Assembly (NCBI GenBank): GCA_031552845.1
Contig: JAVBMC010000063.1
Coordinates: 1 to 48,224 of the forward strand
Direction of reading: 5' to 3'
From: JAVBMC01 sp031552845
Lineage (GTDB): Bacteria; Verrucomicrobiota; Kiritimatiellia; RFP12; DVOR01
DNA: 48,224 nt
Below, piece after piece: positions 29,289 to 35,612 of this stretch (position 1 is the first letter of the stretch; the number at the start of each line of letters is the position of its first letter). The notes below the pieces were generated by a model. That model worked only from the letters and a program-made list of their open reading frames with translations. It was not told the DNA's origin and did not search any database. A program made the translations under genes and the position numbers.

Positions 29289-29893
29289 ATGTGATTCGTC
29301 AGACTGTCGCAACGCTGGACCACTCGGTGGTGGCGTATCTGGGACAGCGGGCGTTGTTTGGTTATAATCTGGAGGAGTATCAGCCGGGGTGGTCGTTTGG
29401 TTTCTATAAGGAGCTGATCTCGGGGGATGACGCGCAGAATGTGTTGAACCATTTTCTGCCGTCGGCGGAGGCGAAGTATACGACGCTGGCACTGCCATTG
29501 ATCTGTTCGGAGAGTGCCCCTGAAAATGGCGCGGTGATTGAGCTGGATTGCAACTGCATCTGGGCGATCATGCTGCGGATGCGTACTTCTGTGCGGGTGG
29601 CTGTGACGAAGTACCGGCTGGGCATCGGCGGATTGCGTGAGGCAATCAATGCGGGGGATGCGGAGGCGATCCGGCAGGCGATTACGATTCCGAGCGTGGA
29701 GGAAACGGTGTTGGACCGGATTCTGCTGACGGCGACTAATTTTGTGCATGGAAACGCGACGCCGGAACTGCCGCTGTCGCACTTTCCGGATGCGGTGGCG
29801 CATGTGTATCGGGATTGGGTGATTCCGATGTCGTGTGACGTACAGGTGCGCTGGCTGTTCCGGCAATATGGAATTGTAGATGAAGCACCCTGA
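29273..29893 (+). CDS. Chorismate mutase, AroQ fold, eukaryotic-like form
   Basis: A 206-residue all-helical protein resembling the yeast/plant type of AroQ mutase, which converts chorismate to prephenate. Features that fit are the opening helix IRQTVATLDHSVVAYLGQRA, the VTKYRLGIGGLREAINAGD region, SVEETVLDRIL and the C-terminal helix VYRDWVIPMSCDVQVRWLF, which parallels the VIPLTKEVEV helix of the eukaryotic enzymes. Start and stop overlap neighbours. Residue-level active-site identity was not verified, so catalytic competence is inferred. Confidence 0.68.
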   Translation: MPEELNVIRQTVATLDHSVVAYLGQRALFGYNLEEYQPGWSFGFYKELISGDDAQNVLNHFLPSAEAKYTTLALPLICSESAPENGAVIELDCNCIWAIMLRMRTSVRVAVTKYRLGIGGLREAINAGDAEAIRQAITIPSVEETVLDRILLTATNFVHGNATPELPLSHFPDAVAHVYRDWVIPMSCDVQVRWLFRQYGIVDEAP

Positions 29894-30431
29894 TGCTCCC
29901 GATGCGGAGAATGATATTGACGCGGGGTTGATGGCACGCACCCAAGAGGGGGACTTGCGGGCCTTTGAGGAAATTGTACGGCGGCACGAGAAAGTTCTCG
30001 TGAACTTCTTTGCGCGCGGAGGCGTTCATATCGACGCAGAGGATCTGGCGCAGAAGACGTTCCTGCGGCTGTATAACTACCGGGATCGGTATCGGCCAAC
30101 GGCGAAGGTGCGCACGTTCCTGTTCTTGCTGGCGCGGCAGGTGTACGTGGATGAGCTGCGGCGGTTGGAGCGGATGGGTCGTCTGCAAGCGGCGGCGCAG
30201 GCCGAGGCGCAGGAGTCGTATACGGGCACCGATGAGGTGCGGCTGGATGTGGCGCGGGCGTTGTCGATTTTGCCGGCCGGGCTGAGGGATGTGATTGTAA
30301 TGGCGTTTTTGGAAGGAGCCGCGTATGAGGAGATTGGCGAGCGGCTGGGGATTCCGGTAGGGACGGTCAAGTCGCGGGTGTTTAACGCCCTGCGGCGGAT
30401 GCGGAAGTTTTTCGAGGAGGATGAGCGATGA
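29880..30431 (+). CDS. ECF-type RNA polymerase sigma factor
   Basis: A 183-residue sigma-70 family protein with sigma region 2 (EGDLRAFEEIVRRHEKVLVNF..DAEDLAQKTFLRLYNYRDRY, in pieces) and region 4 (LSILPAGLRDVIVMAFLEG, YEEIGERLGIPVGTVKSRV). Regions 1 and 3 are missing, as expected for ECF factors. Its stop overlaps the start of the next gene (ATGA, 30428-30431), pointing to a co-regulated sigma/membrane partner pair. Confidence 0.93.
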   Translation: MKHPDAPDAENDIDAGLMARTQEGDLRAFEEIVRRHEKVLVNFFARGGVHIDAEDLAQKTFLRLYNYRDRYRPTAKVRTFLFLLARQVYVDELRRLERMGRLQAAAQAEAQESYTGTDEVRLDVARALSILPAGLRDVIVMAFLEGAAYEEIGERLGIPVGTVKSRVFNALRRMRKFFEEDER

Positions 30432-31471
30432 CAAAAACTTTTGAAGAGCGGTTTACTGCGGCGACGCTTGGACGTGCGCCGGTGGAGCCCTCGTCAGGAT
30501 TTGCCGAGCGGGTCATGGCGGCTGTGCGGGCCGAGGCCGCAGGTGAGCCTTTGCGCCGTCGAGCCGATGTTTTGCGTCAGGTGCGCGTGTGGGTGCTACG
30601 GGCGGCCGCGGTGTTGGTGGTTGTGGCAGGTGCCGCGGCATTTTGGTCGGTCACGATGGAGAGTTCCGAAGCACGGGCGCGTCAGCATTTGGCACGTCAG
30701 CAAGGGGCAGATGGATTGTGGCACCCGGAAGCTTTTAACGGGCAGAGCGTGTACGCCCCGGCACTGTCGGCACTGTCGGCATTGTGTTTGGATGGCGAAC
30801 CCGAGCGGTATAGCGAGGAGATTGCACGGGCATTGAGTGCCTTGGAAAGCAAGGCGCCGGTTACATTTACGACTCAGGCAGAGGCATATAATCAAGCACT
30901 GTGTGCGTTCGGGCTGGTGTCGCTGTGGCAGACGGGGCGCTATCCGGAGTTGGAAGGTGCGGCGCTACGTGCAATCGAAGGCTTGGCAAAGATGCAACGC
31001 CCCAGCGGTGGTTGGACGTATGAATCAGGGAATGAAGGTAATGCAGGCCTCAGTGCATGGAACGTCCGGACGCTGGCACTGGCGGGCGAAGCGGGAAATA
31101 CGGCGGCATTGAAGAAAGGTTTGCGCTGGCTGGCACGGTGTCAACGGGGCGATGGCGAATTCCGCTATGCGGCAGGTGAAGACTGGAGCACCCCGACGCT
31201 GAATGCAATGGTCGCCTGTGCTTTTCAAACCGCGGGCTTGAGCGATTTAGTGCAGACCAAAGGATTTGAAGAAGAGCCCTTCAGTGCGGACTACTACCGT
31301 CAATATTTTGCGATAGCAGCCTTGCGTGCGGCGGGTAAGCCAGACATCGCTGCACGTTTACGCCGAGGTGTCGAACGCCTGCAAGCCGGGGGCATCTTCC
31401 AGCCCGATCAGCAATGGAGCGCCGCCGGTGGCGAAGTCTATTCAGCGGCCTTTGCCCTGTTAAGTATCTAA
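30428..31471 (+). CDS. Membrane-anchored toroid protein, putative anti-sigma partner
   Basis: A 347-residue protein with a short cytoplasmic part (1-53), one transmembrane helix (about 54-75, VLRAAAVLVVVAGAAAFW) and an extracytoplasmic region with prenyltransferase/squalene-oxidase-like alpha-toroid repeats (EGLAKMQRPSGGWTYES, GLRWLARCQRGDGEFRYA, RGVERLQAGGIFQPD). The N-terminal PSSGFAERVMAAVRAE segment resembles anti-sigma tails. Translationally coupled to the ECF gene, so it is a plausible sensor/anti-sigma protein, but a direct anti-sigma fold was not recognised. Confidence 0.75.
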   Translation: MTKTFEERFTAATLGRAPVEPSSGFAERVMAAVRAEAAGEPLRRRADVLRQVRVWVLRAAAVLVVVAGAAAFWSVTMESSEARARQHLARQQGADGLWHPEAFNGQSVYAPALSALSALCLDGEPERYSEEIARALSALESKAPVTFTTQAEAYNQALCAFGLVSLWQTGRYPELEGAALRAIEGLAKMQRPSGGWTYESGNEGNAGLSAWNVRTLALAGEAGNTAALKKGLRWLARCQRGDGEFRYAAGEDWSTPTLNAMVACAFQTAGLSDLVQTKGFEEEPFSADYYRQYFAIAALRAAGKPDIAARLRRGVERLQAGGIFQPDQQWSAAGGEVYSAAFALLSI

Positions 31472-31583
31472 GGAACAGGAACTAACGGAAATATTTACCT
31501 TGCATGCCATGTGCGGGACGGTTTTCTTGTTATTCCTCTTTTGATAACACGTGCCTCGTCAAAACATGACACGTATGGCACAA

Positions 31584-31693
31584 CTGCGGGCTTGTAAGCC
31601 CATGGTTGTAGGCTTGCAACCCCACAAATGAAGGCTTGTAAGCCCGCAGTTGAAGGCTTCGAACCCCACAATTGTGGGCTTGCAAGCCCACAA
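31584..31693. repeat. Tandem palindromic array D, five 22-bp units
   Basis: Dyad centres at 31594.5, 31616.5, 31638.5, 31660.5 and 31682.5, exactly 22 bp apart and contiguous. Cores: GGGCTTGTAAGCCC, GGCTTGCAACCCC, GGCTTGTAAGCCC, GGCTTCGAACCCC and GTGGGCTTGCAAGCCCAC; the last unit is a perfect 22-bp palindrome (31672-31693). Units share TTG-side and CAA-side flanks. An outer inverted repeat, CAACTGCGGGCTT / AAGCCCGCAGTTG, spans 31581-31652. Confidence 0.9.
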
Positions 31694-31814
31694 AATTGTA
31701 TGGTTCATGTCTAGTTTAGAGCGGATTTTCTCTGAACTGAGCTAAGAGTAGCAGATAAAGATCTTCTTGTCGAGTAATTTTTATCCTTACAACACTAGGC
31801 GTTGTGAAGGTGTC

Positions 31815-31841
31815 AAAAACCCCGGGCAACCGGGGTTTTTT
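31815..31841 (-). terminator. Intrinsic terminator after the groEL remnant
   Basis: 11-bp stem AAAAACCCCGG / CCGGGGTTTTT with a GCAA loop; T-tracts in both directions. It sits 20 bases after the groEL stop and is likely its original terminator. Confidence 0.9.
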
Positions 31842-31860
31842 GTGTAATCGCTCCATTGAA

Positions 31861-31995
31861 CTACACGCCCATGCCGTTCATACCGCCTGCGGGCATCGGA
31901 GGATCCTTCTTCTTGGGGATCTCGGTGACCATGCATTCGGTGGTGAGGAGGAGGCCTGCGATGGAGGTGGCGTTTGATAACACACGATACTCTGG
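31861..31995 (-). pseudogene. groEL: groEL 3'-end remnant (chaperonin C-terminus)
   Basis: The minus-strand frame ending at TAG 31863-31861 encodes EYRVLSNATSIAGLLLTTE, then CMVTEIPKKKDPPMPAGG and MNGMGV. This is the last segment of GroEL: the conserved NAxSIAGLLLTTE helix and a short GGM-type tail. Homology stops near 31990; beyond it the frame is unrelated and reaches the LsrF-like gene stop at 32044. No start codon or upstream chaperonin domains exist, so about 500 residues are missing. The codons are C-ending like those of highly expressed genes. It is a deletion/rearrangement scar or an assembly join. Confidence 0.88.
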
Positions 31996-32043
31996 GCGGA
32001 GCCGAGGGCGGGGCGTAAGTGTTGAACGCGTTGTGTTGCGAGA

Positions 32044-32925
32044 CTAAGCCTTTTGATTGGCGAGGTCTTGGTAGAGTTGGTAGGCCTCGGCGGGGGTGGC
32101 GTTGTCGTGGACGACTTTGGCTACGGCTTGGAGGATGGCGGCGGGGTGTTCGGATTGGAAGACGTTGCGCCCCATATCGACACCTGCAGCACCGGCTTGG
32201 ATGGCGTTGCGAGCGAGTTCGAGGGCTTCGAGCTCGGGCAGTTTCTTGCCGCCGGCAATGACGATTGGCACGGGACAGCAGGCCGTGACTTTCTCAAAGC
32301 CTTCGGTGTAGTAGGTTTTGACGATGGTGGCGCCGTTTTCCGCGCAGATGCGTGAGGCGAGTCCGAAGTAGCGGGCGTCGCGTGCCATGTCTTTGCCGAC
32401 TGCCGTCACGCCCATGACGGGCATTCCGTACTTGTACCCGGCATCCGCCGTGCGGCTGAGGTTGGCTACGGTGAGGGCTTCGGTGTCGGGGTCGCCAATA
32501 GCCACCATTATCGCCATAGCTGAAGCGTTGAGGCGGATGGCGTCCTTGATGTCGATGACGACGTTGTCATTGAGGCTTGTGAGAATAGATGAGCCCGCAT
32601 CTGAGCGCAAGCAGACGGGTTTGCCTGTTACGGGTGGCACCACGGAGCGCAGGATACCGCGGGTACACATGAGGCAGTCGGCATAGCGCATGAGCGGCGT
32701 GATGGAGAGATCAACCCGTTCGACGCCGGAGGTTGGCCCCATGATGAAGCCGTGATCAAAGGCGAGCATGACGCTGCGTCCGGTTTTGGGATTGAAGATA
32801 CGAGCCAGGCGGTCTTTCATGCCCCAATCAAGATTGGCACACCCTTTGAGAAAGTAACCATCAGTCTGTTGGGGAATGCCAACGCCATATTCTTTGCCTT
32901 CGCGCAAGTCGTCTAAGTCTGCCAT
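32044..32925 (-). CDS. LsrF-like class I (Schiff-base) aldolase/thiolase
   Basis: A 293-residue TIM-barrel enzyme strikingly similar to LsrF (DLDDLREGKEYGV.., LKGCANLDWGMKDRL, IFNPKTGRSVMLAFDHG, LMCTRGILRSVVPP, CCPVPIVIAGGKKLPE, GAAGVDMGRNVFQSEHP). The Schiff-base lysine is in ATIVKTYYTE. LsrF acts on phosphorylated AI-2 in enterics, but no lsrK/R/ACDB genes are here. Placed last after dhaK-dhaL, it more likely cleaves or transfers from a phosphorylated ketose. GGAG precedes the ATG. Confidence 0.88.
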   Translation of the reverse strand: MADLDDLREGKEYGVGIPQQTDGYFLKGCANLDWGMKDRLARIFNPKTGRSVMLAFDHGFIMGPTSGVERVDLSITPLMRYADCLMCTRGILRSVVPPVTGKPVCLRSDAGSSILTSLNDNVVIDIKDAIRLNASAMAIMVAIGDPDTEALTVANLSRTADAGYKYGMPVMGVTAVGKDMARDARYFGLASRICAENGATIVKTYYTEGFEKVTACCPVPIVIAGGKKLPELEALELARNAIQAGAAGVDMGRNVFQSEHPAAILQAVAKVVHDNATPAEAYQLYQDLANQKA

Positions 32926-32955
32926 GAGTTTGCTCCGTGTATGTGGTGTCCGCTG

Positions 32956-33558
32956 TTAACCGGCGAACGCCTTAAAGATTGTTGCTAATGAGGCCGCACC
33001 GGCATCGACAGGGCCGATTGAGCGGTCGCCGAGATTACGGGCGCGTCCGAATTTGGCGCGCATCGCGGCGGTGGCTTCGGCGCCTTTTTGCGCGGCCTCG
33101 GCGGCGGCGGCGAAGAGGGTGGTTTCGCCCTGAGGCGCAGCTGCGACGAGTGCTTCGGTTGCCGGGATGAGGGCGTCCATAAGGGTCTTGTCGCCAATGC
33201 GGGCTTTGGTGGCGTATTGGATTTCTTCCAAGCCTGCCGCAAAGAGTTCTGCGAGCTGTTCGGCGGTGAGTTCAGTTGCGCCGGTGGGAGCGGCCTCGGC
33301 CATGCCTTCAAGCCACGAGCCATAGAGCGAGCTGGTCGATCCGCTGGATTCGGTTTGCAGTTTCTCGGCCATGTCACCCAAGAGGAGTTTGAAGTCCGCG
33401 CCGTCGGCTTTAAAGATAGCATTCATCGCGGCGACGATTGCCGTGCCGTGATCGCCATCACCGCCCGCGGCGGCATCGAGCTCCGAGAAGCGTTGTTCGC
33501 CGGATTGAACGGCAATCTGGGCTTTCACCCAGATCGCTTTGAATTGTTCGAGTGTCAT
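32956..33558 (-). CDS. DhaL-like ATP-binding subunit of a dihydroxyacetone-type kinase
   Basis: A 200-residue protein of the DhaL fold. Mg-ATP aspartates are in AAGGDGDHGTAI (canonical GDGDHG), the nucleotide loop in SSGSTSSLYGSW and the second signature in RARNLGDRSIGPVDAGAAS. The ATG at 33558 is four bases after the dhaK stop. Together with DhaK it would phosphorylate a short ketose or aldose; no DhaM/PTS component is present, so ATP dependence is inferred. Confidence 0.9.
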   Translation of the reverse strand: MTLEQFKAIWVKAQIAVQSGEQRFSELDAAAGGDGDHGTAIVAAMNAIFKADGADFKLLLGDMAEKLQTESSGSTSSLYGSWLEGMAEAAPTGATELTAEQLAELFAAGLEEIQYATKARIGDKTLMDALIPATEALVAAAPQGETTLFAAAAEAAQKGAEATAAMRAKFGRARNLGDRSIGPVDAGAASLATIFKAFAG

Positions 33559-33562
33559 AACG

Positions 33563-34567
33563 TTAACCGTTCGAGACCCAGTAGGGTGCGTTGGACTTGG
33601 CCTTGAGGCCTTCTTCCGCACCGTCGGTGATCTTGCATAGCGTCATCTGGAAGCCGGCCATTTCCTGAACAGTCAGGAGTTCGGTCGCGAGCCCGGGCAC
33701 GAGCGTCACGCCGGAGGCTTTGAGCTTCTTGGCGGCGGCACGGTAGACTATGAGCATTTCCATCAGCGTCGTTGCTCCGGAACCGTTGATGATCAGCAGA
33801 GCTTTGTCGCCTGACTGAATCTTCGTCGCGGCTAGGAGTTTGTCGAGCATGAGTTCGGCTGTGGCATCGGCACTTTGCACCTTCATGATGCCGCCGCCGC
33901 CTTCGCCGTGCTGACCCATGCCGACTTCCATTTCGTCTTCAGCTAGGAAGCCGATCTCGGCACCGTTCTGCGGATGTGTTGCCGTGCGCAGTGCAACGGA
34001 GAGGGTGGCCATGCCGTTATTGAAGGCTTCGCCGATCTTCAAGACTTCATCGAGGCTCTTGCCGGCTTCCGCCGCCGCGCCAACGACTTTAATCAACGGC
34101 AGGCAGCCGCCGAGGCCGCGCTTGTCTTCAATGTCGGTATCGGCACCTTGTGCGATGTCCTCATGTACGACGATTTCCTTGACGTTCAGCCCGGCCTTCT
34201 CGGCATTACGCAGAGCCTTGTTGGCACTCATGCGGTCGCCGTTGTGGTTGAGGGTGATGAGCACCACGCCTGCGGGGCGATTGAACATTTCCAACGCTTC
34301 AAACAGTTTGGGAGCGCCCGGCGCGGCGAAGATATCGCCCGCGACGGAAGCATCCAGCAAGCCTTCACCGACGAAACCGCTGAGCGCAGGTTCATGGCCG
34401 GTGCCACCGAGCGTGACGACGGCCACTTTGTCCTGCGGCTTGGGGTTGGCGCGTACGACGATGCGCTCGTTGACGACCTTGACTTTGTCAAAGTAAGCCA
34501 GCTCAAGACCTTCGAGCAGTTCGACGGTCAGGTTGGCGGGGTCATTCAGAAACTTCTTCATTGCCAT
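33563..34567 (-). CDS. DhaK-like substrate-binding subunit of a dihydroxyacetone-type kinase
   Basis: A 334-residue protein. GGTGHEPALSGFVGEGLLDA matches the DhaK glycine/His region, LNHNGDRMSANKAL the aspartate-containing loop and VGMGQHGEGGGG the region with the histidine that binds the substrate carbonyl covalently. Several canonical positions differ, hinting at a substrate other than dihydroxyacetone. The ATG at 34567 (GAGG upstream) is chosen over an unsupported upstream extension into the VOC gene. Confidence 0.9.
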   Translation of the reverse strand: MAMKKFLNDPANLTVELLEGLELAYFDKVKVVNERIVVRANPKPQDKVAVVTLGGTGHEPALSGFVGEGLLDASVAGDIFAAPGAPKLFEALEMFNRPAGVVLITLNHNGDRMSANKALRNAEKAGLNVKEIVVHEDIAQGADTDIEDKRGLGGCLPLIKVVGAAAEAGKSLDEVLKIGEAFNNGMATLSVALRTATHPQNGAEIGFLAEDEMEVGMGQHGEGGGGIMKVQSADATAELMLDKLLAATKIQSGDKALLIINGSGATTLMEMLIVYRAAAKKLKASGVTLVPGLATELLTVQEMAGFQMTLCKITDGAEEGLKAKSNAPYWVSNG

Positions 34568-34574
34568 AGCAACC

Positions 34575-34880
34575 TCACTTCTTGGGTTGGTAGAATTCGA
34601 CGACGACGTCCTTGTCAAAGACGAAGGCGATGTAGGCTCCGCCCAGATCAAACTTCGGCCACAGGACGGCTTTGCCCACAAGTGCGGCATCGATGTCTTC
34701 GACTTCAAACGCGACGTGCGGAAGCTCCTGAATGGCCGCAGCCATGGGGCTTTCCACTTCGAAATACAGAAACTCCACTTGGTATTCGGGTTCGTTCTTC
34801 ACCCAAACCTTCAGCGGCTCCAAGTAGGTCATTCCCTCCATTTGCTCGCCAACCGGCATGCCTGCATGTATGAACTTCAT
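34575..34880 (-). CDS. Small VOC/glyoxalase-fold protein
   Basis: A 101-residue single-module protein with the vicinal-oxygen-chelate pattern (LPHVAFEVEDIDAAL, YIAFVFDKDVVVEFYQ). AAGGAG lies upstream. It sits between the cupin lipoprotein and dhaK in one operon. It may be an epimerase, isomerase or sugar-binding accessory; metal ligands could not be assigned with certainty. Confidence 0.72.
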   Translation of the reverse strand: MKFIHAGMPVGEQMEGMTYLEPLKVWVKNEPEYQVEFLYFEVESPMAAAIQELPHVAFEVEDIDAALVGKAVLWPKFDLGGAYIAFVFDKDVVVEFYQPKK

Positions 34881-34906
34881 AATACGTACTCCTTGGTGTG
34901 TTGTGG

Positions 34907-35584
34907 TTAAAACTTAACGCCGGGGTTGGCAAAACGCAAACCCGCGCCATCGTGGTAAGTGGCAAACTCTGAAACAATCGCACCGTCCGGGCCGCCCATC
35001 AGAAAGTGCCAAGAACCTTCCTTTGCGAGCTTGTGCGCACGGCCATCTGCATCCCATTTCTCGACGTGATAGCTCTTGAGGGTTTCGAGCGTTTCGGGCG
35101 AGAGCAGGGCTTTGACTTCCGGGAAACTGTCGATGTTCTTCTCGCCGATCTCGCTGAAGGCATACACGCAGCCATTGCGGGTGAGCCAGCTTTCGATCTT
35201 CGCGGGCATATCGGTCTTCACGTGAGAATGCTCGGCAATGCACTGGCCGGGCAGGAGGTAGATGTCGTGCCCAAAATAACTCTCGACCTTCTCGTTGACG
35301 TAAATCACGCCCGCCATGCCGAAGGAGGCGAACTCGCCGCGGTTGAAGTCGATCGCCCAGAAGTAACCCTTGTCCTCCTTGAAGGCAGGGAACACCGGCA
35401 CGCCGAAATTCTCCATCATTGCGAAGTAAGCCGCGTTCGCTTTCTCAACGTCGAACTTACCGTCTTTATAAAAGTCTGCGTTATTCACTTTCATTATAGG
35501 TTTGTCTTTCTGGTGGTTTGAACAGGTTGCGCACCCGCCGATGGCGAGGGCTGCAAGAACGATTCCGATTGCGGCACTCCGCAT
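34907..35584 (-). CDS. Exported D-lyxose isomerase-like cupin lipoprotein
   Basis: A 225-residue protein whose core resembles D-lyxose isomerases (DUF1498-type cupins): YLLPGQCIAEHSHV provides two histidines, KIESWLTRNG a glutamate and EFATYHDGAGLRF a later histidine of the metal site. The N-terminus MRSAAIGIVLAALAIGGC is a lipoprotein signal; the AAGGAG seven bases upstream supports this start, while the internal ATG (about 35494) has no ribosome site. Export would be unusual for this enzyme family. It lies between the HzsA-FGE fusion and the VOC gene. Confidence 0.68.
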   Translation of the reverse strand: MRSAAIGIVLAALAIGGCATCSNHQKDKPIMKVNNADFYKDGKFDVEKANAAYFAMMENFGVPVFPAFKEDKGYFWAIDFNRGEFASFGMAGVIYVNEKVESYFGHDIYLLPGQCIAEHSHVKTDMPAKIESWLTRNGCVYAFSEIGEKNIDSFPEVKALLSPETLETLKSYHVEKWDADGRAHKLAKEGSWHFLMGGPDGAIVSEFATYHDGAGLRFANPGVKF

Positions 35585-35612
35585 AAGTTACTCCTTCAGT
35601 ATTAGTGTTAGA

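Larger units (their letters stand above)
31472..31860. other. Gap holding array D and the groEL terminator
   Basis: After the toroid gene comes a weak hairpin (TGTTAT/ATAACA, about 31528-31550), the 22-bp palindrome array (31584-31693), an AT-rich stretch and the terminator at 31815-31841. No coding frame was accepted. Confidence 0.6.

Noticed and set aside
31584..31693. CRISPR array
   Set aside because: Units are contiguous at 22 bp and palindromic, with no unique spacers, leader or cas genes.
32044..32925. AI-2 quorum-sensing processing (LsrF)
   Set aside because: No lsrK, lsrR, lsrG or transporter genes; linked instead to a DhaK/DhaL kinase.
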